Below are positions 42,840 to 54,800 of a stretch of DNA of 64,000 nucleotides, one piece after another. Both the position numbers and the translations under genes were made by a program. Location of the stretch: positions 5,882,740-5,946,739 of the forward strand of contig JARUPZ010000003.1 in the NCBI GenBank assembly GCA_031213475.1, read 5' to 3'. The notes beneath the pieces are model-generated. The model made no database searches, was not told where the DNA came from, and was given only the letters and a program-made list of their open reading frames with translations. Origin of the DNA: Nereocystis luetkeana. Taxonomy: Eukaryota > Sar > Phaeophyceae > Laminariales > Laminariaceae. The first letter of the stretch is position 1; each line of letters begins with the position of its first letter.

Positions 42840-45536
42840 TAATACTGTTGAAGACCACATACACCGTGTTCCCTTCGCAAATTTGATCTCGCAGTAGTAG
42901 GCCTTTTTCGTTGAGCACCCAGACCCTGAGTAGGGAACAAATCAAGCTCCGTAGGGTCTCCACAGGTAGGTCCACACCTGGCACCCTGTTCCCATTTTAT
43001 TCCTTGCGCTGAATACGTTGCCCGCATATCGCCAACGCTAATTGCCCCACACGATGTGGCTCAAGCCATTGGTTTCAATAATCGCACCCACCCTTAACAC
43101 TATCCCCCCCCCCAACGCAAACGGTTACTACGTTTTTTTTTACCCATCCGACAGCAGTGTGTAGTGCGAGCCTCATCGTTGATCGCTCATGAACACTCGG
43201 AAAAGAAAGAACGAAAAAACGAAAGCAACGGAAACAAAATAGAGCCCCCTGCACAAAGTCTAACTCCCTTCCTCTTACAAACATCATACGTGCAGGTCCG
43301 CTGTATAAAGTATGTACAGTAGTTAGTGCGGACATAGTAACCCAAGTCCTCTCGCTTATATATTATACCAGGTAGCACGTACGAGGTCTGGGATGTGCGA
43401 CTCGGAGGCGAACCTCAATAATTCACACGAACACTCAAGTAAGTCTTCAAGTGGTTTCGTTTATATTCACCCACCCACACCCATTTCTTACCGGGTACCT
43501 CATCCCGACACCCCACTACCCATTTTCGAGACTCAGACGGACAGGACATACCAAAACCAAGCAAAATACAAATATGTACACTAAAAAATCGTGTACCAGG
43601 TAATTTCGTTCGTAAATCCCAACGCACTGCTTTTGTTTTCCATTTTGACACTGGCAAGGAGTGTAGTAGGTGGTTTTTGTTTTTCGGTCGACTCCCGCCC
43701 TTAGGTAACTAACTGGTAAATATCATGGCGTGCCTCGTAGGTGAAAACCAATCAATGTCTTGATTGACAAATAGGGCAGTAGCATTAATATTCATAGTAG
43801 TACGAATTAACTAAAAGGTCTCCTACCGTATGATCATTGAGTACAAACGATTTTTTGTTTTTATACTAACTGTTACTGCTGCTGCTGTACTTTCACACAA
43901 AAAAACTACTACTCCTGTAACACACAAAAAACTACTCCAGGAGTCATTAACTTTTTCGAGCTGTGTATGGTCTGTCAGATAGATGGTGAACGCAACCATA
44001 GCATACAAACACTCTTATTGGTGCACGTAAGTATTTTATATATACACCGGTGCCAGTTTTCAGTTGGGAAATGCACATAAATGATACTGTACTGAGTATA
44101 TATTATAGTAGGTTCCACTATGACACCCAACAATATTTATTAGTCTAGTGCTCACACGAAGTACGAGTATGTGCTCTTCTTGCTGACCCCTGGTGTAGAA
44201 TGTTTGCACGCAAAATAATTGTGTGTACTCGTAAGTGCCCCGCAGGTATTTCCAGAGACTCCTGCTCGGGGTCTGAGTGCCACTCGGGGAGGGCCACTGC
44301 GGGGCCAAAGCGCTAAGTGGGAATAAATACGGTGCCAGATAGATGGTGTATCGTAGCAATAATAGTACTATAATGGTAGTGTAAACACAGCAGAAACGAC
44401 GGCTCGGCCAATAACGTGACTGGTGTTCCGGCCTTTTTTTTTTTACTCTCCTGCATTACGCCAGTTATGCAGCAGCCCGAGGTATGGATTTGGTGTGGAA
44501 CATGCTCGTGTAGTAAATAAATAAATAAAATGTGTAATGGAGCACTGACGAGGGGGTCGGGGGATATCCTGCAATACAGATTCTTCGATACAACAGTTAC
44601 TACGTAGAAACTGCTGCTGCTGCTGTTGCTGCTGACTTTCAGTACCTCGTCGTATACGAAATATGACAGACAACATCCAGTGCCACAGCGGAGTACAGGC
44701 TACGCTATATATGCCTCACAGTACGAGTACGGAAAGTTCAGTGCGTCACAGCAAGCCATGCCCAAACGTGCTCGACCGGTACGGTTTGTTGGTTAGTCTA
44801 TCGCTTCACCGAGTTCAGAGTAGTCTACTATGATAGCTAGCAGCTGTCATAGTATTCTTAAAGCAACATGTGTTATATGTATGGCCTAAAGAATCAAAGT
44901 AGCCCCCCCCCCCCCCCCCCCCCCCCCCACCCCCCCACCCCCCCAACAAACACCTTCTTCTGTCTACAGTCCCGCGCACGGTGCTATCATTACACTGGTT
45001 TTATGGCCCTTTTATTGATGGAACGCCGGGAGCGTATTTCCTGATTATATCAGATGCAGTATATCATATATATCGCAACATACGTTCGCGAATACCTGGT
45101 ACACAACAAACAGTGGAAGTCGTGGCGAACGCTGGTTTAGATGCCCGGAATATCAGTGAGAGTAGCGGGATGGCATCGGAACAGGTACGTACACGGAAGG
45201 CGTGGAGGGGAGAAGGCTATCCTACCGCAATAAACCCGATCGAGCTCGGGACACAGCATATAATACGAAAACAATCGATACGCATAGCATAGACAGCTGG
45301 CGGCGGCGGTTACCCCTTGGACACTTACTTGTTAATAGTAGTAGATTGCCGGAGCGACCAACACACACACACATGCACGCTTTCGCGCAGCTGGTCGCTC
45401 GTCGATCCCTTAGCCGGCGTCATACAGCAGCATCATGATTCAGTAGTAGTAGCAGTGGTGGTGGTAGGGTGCAGCAGACAGTCTCTATTTAGGACGCCTT
45501 CGACGAGGGAAAACGGTACACGTACTGGGCCTCAGG

Positions 45537-45694
45537 TTTCTGCACCGTTTTGCCCACTATCTATCTGTTGACTCTAAGAGCAACAGCTACCAACTCCGAT
45601 AGACTTTAGGCGACAGCCACCAACTCTGACGGACCCCAACTCGGGCCTACCTGTTGCTTAGAGCCAACAGTGAGTGGGCAAAACGGTGTAGAAA
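45537..45694. mobile_element. ~158-bp foldback MITE
   Basis: Ends TTTCTGCACCGTTTTGCCCA and TGGGCAAAACGGTGTAGAAA are inverted copies; the pairing extends through CTGTTG...CTCTAAG / CTTAGAG...CAACAG. Confidence 0.8.
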
Positions 45695-45713
45695 TACACA
45701 AGGGACATTGTTG

Positions 45714-45836
45714 TACAACGGGCCTCCAGTAATCCCGAACGCACCAAGGGATCCTTCAAAACGGGCCTTTTCTGTATAACGGGCCTCTAACAATCCCGAA
45801 CGCACCACCTGTGGACCCTTTAAAAAAGGCCTTTCT
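45714..45836 (+). repeat. ~60-bp tandem duplication
   Basis: ACGGGCCTCCAGTAATCCCG-AACGCACC...CCTTTTCTG is followed by ACGGGCCTCTAACAATCCCG-AACGCACC...CCTTTCTAC. Confidence 0.85.
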
Positions 45837-46347
45837 ACTCGACAAATTCGCGGTTGGGGAAAAAGAAGGTGATGTTGTACGGTATACCCTCATAAATCGA
45901 TAATGTATGTATGTATACCCTCATAAATCGAAACCGGTCGACAATCTTAAACAACAGCGAAGAATGCTGTCAGAACTAACCGCTACGAGTACTTACTTGC
46001 TATGAGTACAGTACGCACTCTCGTATCGGTAGAGGGGTGACTTCCAACCATTGATGCTGCTGCTGGCTTGGCTTGTGGTTCACATGTACACCAATCAATG
46101 TGGGACGTCTGCACTCTTTTTAGAACAACAGTCGGCGTACTGCTGTCCCACCTTCCCCAAAAACATCCCTCCTTGATGACGACTGGCAGATATGAAACAT
46201 CAGTTCATCTCTCACGGTAGTACTGCCGTACGTAGCAGTTAGTTGCCCACCTAATCAGTATCACATTCTCGCGCTCCACCACAGCATCAGCCGAGCAACT
46301 TCGAGCGAACGACGACTTTCATCGTGCCCTTCCCAGACTCTATCGCA

Positions 46348-46405
46348 ATGCGAGCCTTTGCTCTCCTGACCACCATCTTCGCCGTCACGGTCGGCTCTTC
46401 TTCGG
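46348..46405 (+). CDS. Signal-peptide exon of the F5/8C-like gene
   Basis: ATG followed by a positively charged start, a hydrophobic core (FALLTTIFAVTV) and small residues, a textbook ER signal peptide, then a consensus donor G|GTAAGA. Without splicing the frame stops three codons later, supporting an intron. Upstream 46263-46347 looks like a 5' leader. Confidence 0.6.
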
Positions 46406-48901
46406 GTAAGATTTGAATGGTAGTGGCTCAGGCACTACTACTACTATACTGCTACATGTAGTAAACACCTTAGGATGGGGGGGGCGGCGGGCGCACGACA
46501 CAACAGACGAAACGAAATCACAATCAAACCTCCTACTACTACTACTACTGTACGTAAAGAGGTCACCCTAAAAATCGAACCAACACAGGGTGCTGTGGGA
46601 TTTCTGGACTTCAGCTACAAGCAATAAAAACACCGTTTGTGTACCACTCAAGACCGAAATGTAAGGAGCGTTGCGTCTTCATATATATATATATATGTGT
46701 AAATACTCCTTATATTTCCGCCCAGATTGGCAGGTATTTGATTTTTTACTTGTTTTTAGTGTACCCCCTTCCCTTGTCTGGGTCTCGAGAGTATGCACAT
46801 CACGGGGGACTGTTGTACTGGTACATACGTAGCGGGTTGTCGAATACCGCTCTGTACCCAAATATAACGACACTTTGTGTGTATCAATTTTCAATGACAA
46901 GGTTCACTATATTTAGGGACATAGCGGTACGTGCTTTACGTTCACCCCCCGGGGGAGATGCACAACCAACCCTCGTTGAAGCTGCGCTAGCCGTTCGTCT
47001 GACCGCAAGTGGAACCTTCGGTGGTTGCCGTTATCGCCCGCCGTACGCGGTAGTGTCAATAGTCAATAGTCAATAGTCGCGAGGTAATCTACGACTGAGA
47101 TGGACCTACCGTGTACGCATGTATAACGCGCAGGACAACGACACCCCCTGCGTGCGATGGAAACGTTCAGAGCCGGTTTAGCCCAAAGCGTGCCTTGAGG
47201 CGGCCGCAACCAACGCTAAATAAATGCGGTTTTGGGAAGACCTCGTCGATATCGGTCTACGTAGGCGCCTGACCCGGCGTACAGCAGGTTGCACTCTCTC
47301 CGCGTTGCCGAGAAAACAATCTCCGAATTTCGCGCGAGGGGGTGTCTTATCTTGTCACCCGTGTGATTCGCCATTGTTACACTCTGCTATTACGGGGGAC
47401 CATATTAAACAGGACCCACGGTGAAAACAAACCCCCATATATTTACCTATTTATACTGAAAGCCGGACATGCCCGGTGGCTTGGTAGGTGGTCCGCGTGC
47501 CTATCAAGATCAATTTCGTGGGTTCAAGTCTCACCGAGTGCATGCTCGCAACGGCTTTTTCTTGCAAAAAAGAAACTGACTAGTGGAAAGCGCGAGAGCG
47601 TGAGTTAGCTACATTCCATGAACACCGACGAGCAGTGGGAATGCTGAACCCTATGCGCGACAAAAAATAAAGGCACGTACCGGGGGGCAGAAGGGTGGAC
47701 ACCTGTGACCACGGCTTCTCCAGAAGCTCTTTGAGGGTAAAACCTCCCACGAGTAAGGCTGGAAAGTAAAAGTGATGTTGAAAAAAGAAAAAAAAGAGTA
47801 TTTGGTCCTATTTACTATGGTCCCCCGCAATACTACTGTACCAGGTACGTTACACTGGTGTATTTTTCTTAAGGCTTCTTTCCCAGTTGAGGACTTGAGT
47901 TGGTTGCCTCACCAGAAACACCTGACTCGGCCTATACTACGCAGTGATAATGCACGCCTCCATGGTGTTCCAGCATTATTATTAGGGGGCAGTTTACGCA
48001 GTTGAGCAGCCCGGTCAGGCATAGCTAGTTTGGCCAAGACATGTTACCCCTGTACAGTACAGGCGAACATCATACACCCCAAGGGGCGAACGGGATTTCA
48101 GAGCCGACTTTCTCCAAAAAAATACGGCGTTAGGGCCTTTGTAGGGCAAACACACACACACAGAAAAACGAAAATAGTGGCTTCGGAAACGTGTCGTCGA
48201 GAGATCTCCTCATAGTAGACGGATCGCTCGTCGTATGTGCACTCTCCCCGTTGAGAAGAAATCAACCATTGAGATTCGAAATTCCCCGGGGGGGGGGGGG
48301 GGGGGGGCGTGTTGTCGCTAGCGTTTTATACGGTACTGCGGTAGTCCTGCGGTACTACTATACGGGGAACCATATTAAATAGGGCCTACGGTGCACACAC
48401 GGAAACATATATATTTACCTATTTTTACTCACAATATTTGACCCTATTTAATATGCCCCCCCGCAATAATAGCTATAATTGCGGCAGCTGCTACGACGTC
48501 AATGTAGCTACGTTAATCAAAGCAAGGCAGGAGGAGACTGCTGTCGCCCCGTCATCTGCGTACGTGTGTATGGAACTCTAAAACCCAGAAAGCCCACAGC
48601 AGAACTCGCGGTGCTCACGTTGTCTCTCGTGCTTTCTTTTCTTGCGCGCACTCTTCTTCTAGCGCGACGGAACGTCGTGCCCCGACTCGACGATCGACCG
48701 TGCTTGAAAAGTCAGAAGTCCCTTCCTACAGTGTAGTGGCAGTAACATACACACATAAACACATATGGTAGCAGTAGTAATAATAGTAGTATTGCGGGGG
48801 ACCATAGTCAACAGGACCTATCTATGGTATACATAAAAACCTATATGTTTAACCATTTTTACTAACAATATTTGGTCCAGTTAACTATGGCCCCCCGTAA
48901 A

Positions 48902-48933
<32 letters not shown>

Positions 48934-51882
48934 TAGCGACTAATATTACCTTTGAGAGCTCGCGATAAGGCCCCAAGGTTCCAGCCGCTGAGGGCCCCTC
49001 GATCGAGTGCCTACACTCAAAAACAATATTTGCAGTCCTTGAAGCTTTACAGATTATTCCGTTCGGTCTCCTCGCGGTACAAAGGCGCACCGCCATCTAT
49101 CTGGGATTGTTTGTCGCGCTGCGTCAACATAACATTTTCGAACCCAATTCTGAGTGAGGTACAGAGCCACTCGCCCGAGTGCCGTAAACGCGTCACACAG
49201 TCAATGAGTGAAAACGGCGGCAGCCCCCCCCCCCCCCCGAAATCGTAGCCGACATTGTCGCTGGAATGGGGCCCAGATGGCGATACATTAGACGCACAAT
49301 ACATAGCCGATACATTAGATGATGCACAACATAGCCGCCGGTCTACTACGTACGGTGGGAGAGGTCAGCGCTGCGTGTCAGGTGGTTGGTGTGGTTTTAG
49401 TGTACCTGCAACAAAATTACGTGTCTATGGTCCACGTGCATGTGTGACGAGGGGCTGCGCTCGGTTGTGACCCGTTTCAGCCTTAGCTCCTTTAGAACCG
49501 CAGTCCCGTTTTGGGGACAAACTACTTGAAATTTGAGTGGTTTGTCCCCAAAACGGAACTGCGGTTCTAAAAGGGTTATCTGCACCTGCCTCCCGCTGTG
49601 GGGACCGCTTTACCACGAAGTAGAGTCAGATTTACAGTAGTTTTTTTGTACGCTGTCAAACTTCAAATACTACGGTAACCAGGGTTGGGCATATGTATAA
49701 TATGTATACCATACCTATATTGAGAGCTTCTTGCAATACGCGGGGGGGGGGGGCGTAGTGCAGCAGGAAAAAACGAATATGGTGTGTAACCAGAGGGAGG
49801 TGCATGGTTCGCTGGGTTCGTTGAGGGTTCTGGTTACTACTGCAGTATGACCCCCCCCCCCCCGCCGCGTAATTGTGGTCGACTAAAACACGCTAAAGCA
49901 TTATTAGCTCAGTGGCTAAGGTGTACCAGACGATTGTGTTACGACACAATCAGCAGCAGCAGCAGCAGCAGGTTGGTTACTCTTGGGGCACGACGGCCCA
50001 CCGTGAGTGGTAGGAAGACCGAGCTGCACGAGAAAACGCAGGCAACAATCGAACCCCCGTCCTGCGTCTGTCTGCTAACGTACGCGTACAGAGGAGGCTG
50101 CAGATTGTATTACCATCGCAACATTGTACGACCCATCCCCCAAGCACGTTTCCATTTATTTGTGGCATTTATTTATTTTAATTTTAATTTTGGCGGGGCG
50201 ATGCCTCCGCCGAAACCTGCCCTAAACACAGCAGCAGTTGGAACCACGCCCGCCCCTGCAGGGGAATCGATGCGAAACACTCATTGTTACTCCGGTTGGG
50301 ACGCCCAACGCCCAACGTACCCAACGGAATCAAACTATTCAATATATGCACCCAAGATATTCCGTCCTCTCGCGTGAGTACGCCGTATTTCGCAATGCTA
50401 TTATTAATGGTGAGACTTGTGTACAGATTTTTGTAACGACTGTTTTGTTGCTGTAATTTTAGCAAGAATGCAAGAGCATAGCTCCTGTTGTTGCTAGCGA
50501 GACATACACCGTAAACGACGCTCTTCCGGGGGACCGTAGTAAACAGGACCAACTATTGTTGGTAATAGTAAGGAAAGGTGGAGGTTTTTGTGTGCGCCGT
50601 AGGTCCCATTTACCATGCATGGCCCCCCGTAATGATGGTACGGTACTATACTGTTTCTGTACTTTCAGTAAGAGTGGAGAAGCATACTATAGCCAGTTTT
50701 ACCAGTCAGTCATACACCGTAAATACCACTACTACTCTAGCCTACACAGCCTCATATGCTGTAGGGTCCTACTTGTTTTTCCCATCCAATTTATTGTGTT
50801 CGCCTTTCTTGCTCCCGCTCTGTCCTGCTACCGGGGGGACCGTAATAAATAGGACCTATGGTACACACAAAAACTATATATTTACGTTTTTTTACAACCT
50901 ACATTTATTTGGTCCTGTTTACTATGCCCCCCCTTCATCGCGAGAAGGTTTTTGACATTTCTTTCGCCCTCGTGGCGACGCTCTACTGGACGATATAACC
51001 GCTGAACCACCAACAGAAATTCAGGTATTTAAGTTTGGCCTGACGTCGACGGCTGACCTCTCCAGCACCACCAGTCTGATCGGAGCTAGTATTACAGTAG
51101 GCATCTCGTGGCCGTCATGCCCCTCATGTACACGACCAGACTTTGTCATGTTGTTTGGATATTATTGTGCCAATCATGGTTAGTCTGGACTCTTGGATCG
51201 CAGCACAGGGGTCAGCCCCCTATACAAAGAAAGAACACGACACACACATACATACAGGATAGCTCACTGCCTGGAGCAACGGGAAGCACTGCGAACGGTC
51301 AGAGATGCAACACAATCAGAAAAAAATCCCCGGTTTCCCCTCACGTACGTGCACACCCGCCCGTCCCCTTCCAACACGCCCCTTCGCCCCCGTGCGTGAT
51401 ACATCCCAGCCCTCACCGATGCTGGCAAGAGGACGACCGTGGTGGCCAAAGCCTCCGCATATGACGAGAGGACGTCCGGATACGGCTGCAGCCCGGACGG
51501 CTGCCTCCCCGAGAACACTCGGGATGACAATCGCGGCGCCAACTCTCGATGGTCGTGTCAGGGCGCCCTCGTGACGGGGGTCGGGGGGTGCCGGATCGAG
51601 TACAACTTTGAAGATCCCCAGGATATCGTCAAAATCCGCATCGTGTTCCACAAGGGGGATGAGAACGTCCGGACGCTGAACGTGATCGTCGACGGCTCCT
51701 TCCACAGCCAGATCACGTCCAGCGGCAGCACGAACGGGTACCAGGGGTTCGTTCTCAACACCAAGCAGACCTCCAAGGTTATCCTCCGTCTCGCCGACCA
51801 CGCTTCGAAGCCCGAGGAATGGCTGGGTATTACTGAGGTGCGTTCGTTCATGGGAACTATTAGTAGCGTCAAAATGGATTAG
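46348..51882 (+). CDS. Secreted protein with F5/8 type C-like (CBM32-like) domain
   Basis: Two exons are proposed. Exon 1 (46348-46405) encodes a signal peptide, MRAFALLTTIFAVTVGSSS, ending in phase 1 at GTAAGA. Exon 2 (51410-51837) follows a pyrimidine-rich tract and cag, also in phase 1. It encodes about 140 residues: a short leader, CSPDGCLPENT, SRWSCQG, CRIEYNFEDPQDIVKIRI, FHKG, STNGYQGF and EWLGITEV. This is the discoidin/F5/8C pattern seen beside alginate-lyase-type enzymes and in extracellular proteins of brown algae and their relatives. The role is probably binding cell-wall polysaccharide outside the cell (inference). After GAG a GTGCGT donor is available; without splicing the frame stops at 51882. 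The 5 kb intron holds six MITEs, one split by a SINE, and may hide further exons. Confidence 0.6.
47393..47830. mobile_element. TA-inserting foldback MITE, copy 10, split by a SINE
   Basis: Left part 47393-47458 (CGGGGGACCATATTAAACAG to TTTATACTGA) and right part 47799-47828 (TATTTGGTCCTATTTACTAT to CCCCCG) together rebuild one element. The middle is occupied by the tRNA-derived insertion described separately. Lies in the intron of the F5/8C-like gene. Confidence 0.85.
47459..47798 (+). mobile_element. tRNA-derived SINE inserted in a MITE
   Basis: A roughly 340 bp insertion begins with a tRNA-like head at 47471-47540. The 5' arm GCCCGGT can pair with ACCGAGT, a D-arm/A-box-like GGCTTGGTAGGTGG follows, and the T arm GTGGG-TTCAAGT-CTCAC is perfect. 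A unique body and an A-rich 3' end (GAAAAAAGAAAAAAAAG) follow. Internal pol III promoter boxes, unique body and A-rich tail are the classic SINE layout. Target-site duplication could not be fixed because the host MITE is slightly altered at the junction. Confidence 0.75.
48363..48463. mobile_element. TA-inserting foldback MITE, copy 11
   Basis: CGGGGAACCATATTAAATAG ... ATTTAATATGCCCCCCCG. In the F5/8C-like gene intron. Confidence 0.86.
48795..48897. mobile_element. TA-inserting foldback MITE, copy 12
   Basis: CGGGGGACCATAGTCAACAG ... GTTAACTATGGCCCCCCG, with a 4-bp duplication (TCTATCTATGG) inside. In the F5/8C-like gene intron. Confidence 0.87.
49489..49573. mobile_element. 85-bp near-perfect hairpin element
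   Basis: CCTTTAGAACCGCAGT...CGTTTTGGGGACAAAC pairs with GTTTGTCCCCAAAACG...ACTGCGGTTCTAAAAGG around a short TACTTGAAATTTGAGTG centre. Stem about 36 bp. Confidence 0.75.
49900..49955 (+). other. tRNA 5'-half-like sequence and strong hairpin
   Basis: TTAGCTCAGTGGCTAAGGTG resembles a D arm/A box; it is followed by GATTGTGTTACGACACAATC, an 8-bp perfect stem with TACG loop, then a CAG array instead of a T arm. Confidence 0.3.
50527..50629. mobile_element. TA-inserting foldback MITE, copy 13
   Basis: CGGGGGACCGTAGTAAACAG ... ATGGCCCCCCG with an insert GCATGCAT near the right end. Left flank CC instead of TA. In the F5/8C-like gene intron. Confidence 0.8.
50832..50933. mobile_element. TA-inserting foldback MITE, copy 14
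   Basis: CGGGGGGACCGTAATAAATA ... TTTACTATGCCCCCCC; the right terminal G is lost. In the F5/8C-like gene intron. Confidence 0.82.
51410..51837 (+). CDS. F5/8C-like domain exon
   Basis: Conserved RWSC, FHKG, SSG-like STNGYQGF and WLGITEV positions place it in the discoidin-like fold; paired cysteines (CSPDGC, WSC, GGC) suit an extracellular protein. The exon ends ACTGAG|GTGCGT, the same boundary as the homologous exon at the right edge. A possible short terminal exon follows tttgacag at 52158 (phase 0, six codons then TGA), unproven. Confidence 0.7.
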
Positions 51883-54800
51883 ACGTGCAGTAATATGGTA
51901 CTGGTACAATGTTTGTGTGAAGCTGCTGTATAGCCTTGGAGCTTTGCCAGTCATAGAACGCAAAGTTACAGGCTTGATGCAAGGTGACCTCTGGACCATT
52001 GTAAGCCGTGACAGCTAGCTGTGGCTCAGGGTTTGTGCCAAGACGCCATAGCCTCGCGGCTGTACTCGCAAGTTTCATGGTAGGGGAGGGGTAAGCGATA
52101 TTCATTCATGAACGGTCGCAAGTACTGTATTGTGAACTCATTCATTGTTTTTGACAGGAGACGAGACCATCAATTTGACCACTTCTTGGGATACTATATA
52201 GGGGTGGGTGCAAATCCTGTAATTTAATGTCCTGATCTTCGGCCAGTAGTGTGCATTGATTATTTTTTTTAGTTTCTTTCCAGAGAGAGGCGACATCGAA
52301 TTCATATACCGTACCAGGTATGTATCACGCACCGAATAAGAAAAATGATGTCCTCCATGACGTGTATCACTCTTGGTTTCAGAAGCGCCTGCTGCAAAGT
52401 GACATACAATGTGTCCTTAAATCCCCACATACATACGTTCCGAACTGTCGAGGCTGGAGCTTTCGGCCTGCATCGGCTCCTGGTTAACTTCTGGTTATTT
52501 CTTGTGCCTTTCGTCTATCTGTAAACTATCGCCACCAAGGATTGCGGCAGTTGTACTGCGATGCACTTGATCATTCCAGCCGACCCTCTGTGCGTAGACA
52601 CAAAACTATGTGTACGTATAGCAGCGTGGGATATATGCATGAACTTCACTTCGTACTTCTTCTGTGGGCTGTAGATACTTACCACAACCGGAAGAATTTT
52701 GCCGACCTCACCACCATTTGAATTCGTACAGAAAAGGGATGCATGCATGGCCCACGTATAGATATCGCACGAGATACTAGCAAACAACAGGGAGGGGCGG
52801 ATTTTATACCCGAGCTACGCAAGAAGGTTCGAGAGGTTGGGCAACGAAATAATCACAGGCTTCGTTGCCGTATTATTAAAGCTAATATTATGCTGATATC
52901 AGCAACACACATATATATATATATACGAATCATGCTTTTTTACGCGCAGTCATGGCATTGGTGCCGGGTGGCTTGAACCCTGCTGGGAAACCGCCACCAG
53001 CGCAATCATCCTTCATCCTGTTCGCGTTTTGACCGATTGCGGTACGTACGTACAGTAGTATCCAGTAACATTGTGACTGATCCGAACCCCACGATTGTTT
53101 TTGTCGGCAATGCCTGACCCCCCCCCCTCCCTCCCCCCTCCACACCCGCCTTATTGGCCGTAGGTCAAGTTCATGGTGGAGTAAGCGCCTCTCCTTCGGC
53201 TCCCCTCATCGGTCTGGAGGGCACATCACCAGCGAGCGGCAAAACAAAGCACGAGCCTGCTTCTGTACCAGCTCACTTTGTTATGCTACATACAGCAGTA
53301 CGCACGCAAGCCTGGTCTTGACTTAACCTTTTTGTGGCGGGGACAGTTTTGTGCAATGTCATACGAAAGGTTTTGCAGTTTCGAATCCAAACCGTTTCTT
53401 TCGCAGAGAATACCCTCTTCCTTGACCCGAGAGGGAGATCACAAAGAGAGGGGCATCGTTGGGGGGATCCAATCTGTGTGTTTACAACGTATATTCGTTA
53501 TGTACTGACACAGTCAATGCAATTTGTGCATCGATGTTCTACTACTGCTTGCTGCTGCTGTGGGTCACCCTTTTTTTCTTGCAGTCGGTTGTTGGATGAG
53601 GGTGGTACGTATTTATGACGTATGGGGGATTCCTCAGCGGAGGAGGCATTATTCTACAGTTAGTTACTGTAGGGGTGCACAATTTTCCTGAGGCTCCCCA
53701 ATCAAGTGAGGCATACAGCGCGCTACGATAGGGCAGGCCTTGTAACACTCTTTGGCCGGAACACATGTCACTGGGACTGACCGGTTCCCTAACACAACAT
53801 CGTTGGAATACCATCAGTTTTTTTTTAAATGAATGCTATTCGTGATACACCTACTGTATGCACCGTACGAAGGCTTTCGGATTCTCCATCGGGCTGCACT
53901 TTTTGACTATCTCAAAATCGTTCTTTCGGTGGGCTTGAAAGAGCTCCTCGAATCAGGAGCCTCGGAAAAAATAGGTGCTCGTACTGTAGTACCCCCTACA
54001 AAGGCAAACTCGCGTCTGGAGTGCTATGCCTCATCCCAAAACCAGCTTCGAGACAAATCGCGCGCTCTTTTCTATGAGCAAATCCCATGGCATATAGGTC
54101 TACAACGAGAACAATCGTCAACGATATTGTGGGTACACCTCTTCCAGTTGAAACAACCCCGCATCAGTACTTTACCCAATTTTTTCAATTTGCCCCTATA
54201 ATAGCAAAACGCCTCAAGGGGTCCCACAAAACACGAAACATTGGCGCCACCCTACCGTAGCGTCGCGTCATACCAAGGTGGCGGGGAGTAGGCGGGACGG
54301 GGACGGGGGGGGGGCTGGCGTGCAACGTCGCCCTGTTGAGTGTTTCGGTCACGCAGAGAGATGTGTTTATAACTGCAGTACAGCTAGTAGGTGAAGCAGC
54401 AGCAGCAGCAGCAGCAGCAGCAGTGTTGAACATTTGCCACCATTACAGCAGTCGGTGCAGCTCAGCCGTAGATCAATAGGCTGGTTTGAAGCGTGCAAAT
54501 TACCGCGATGAGAAGGGCACGAGCTAGCACTTCTTGATCAACTTTCTTCTTTCTGCGAGGGCTCCCTCAAATGAGCTAAGGGGGAAAATGCGCTTCCCCC
54601 CCCAGTTGTTTCCTGGTTGCATCCTTAGACCCTGAGATTTGTGATCGGGTTGCTGTACGTTTTCCGAGTGTGTTCTTTTTAAAATTAAAAATTGTGTTTT
54701 TTTTTCGGGTGAGGTATAGTAGAGAGGACTTTCTCAGTTGAAAAGTCTCGGGAACTATATCTCGCACCCCCCTTCCGCCATATAGCGGGCGTGTAGCACC

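Larger units (their letters stand above)
41965..46340. other. Intergenic, repeat-bearing
   Basis: MITE copy 9, a 26-bp C run with C-rich shoulder (44902-44944), CTG arrays near 44610, the 45.54 kb foldback element and the 60-bp duplication. No gene recognised; 46263-46347 is the presumed leader of the secreted F5/8C-like gene. Confidence 0.5.

Noticed and set aside
47471-47540. Functional tRNA gene
   Set aside because: The acceptor stem has a mismatch, the anticodon arm does not fold properly, and it is the head of a longer A-tailed insert inside a MITE.
50040-50110. Minus-strand tRNA with B box GGGGGTTCGATTG
   Set aside because: A B-box-like match exists, but no acceptor stem or D arm can be paired around it.
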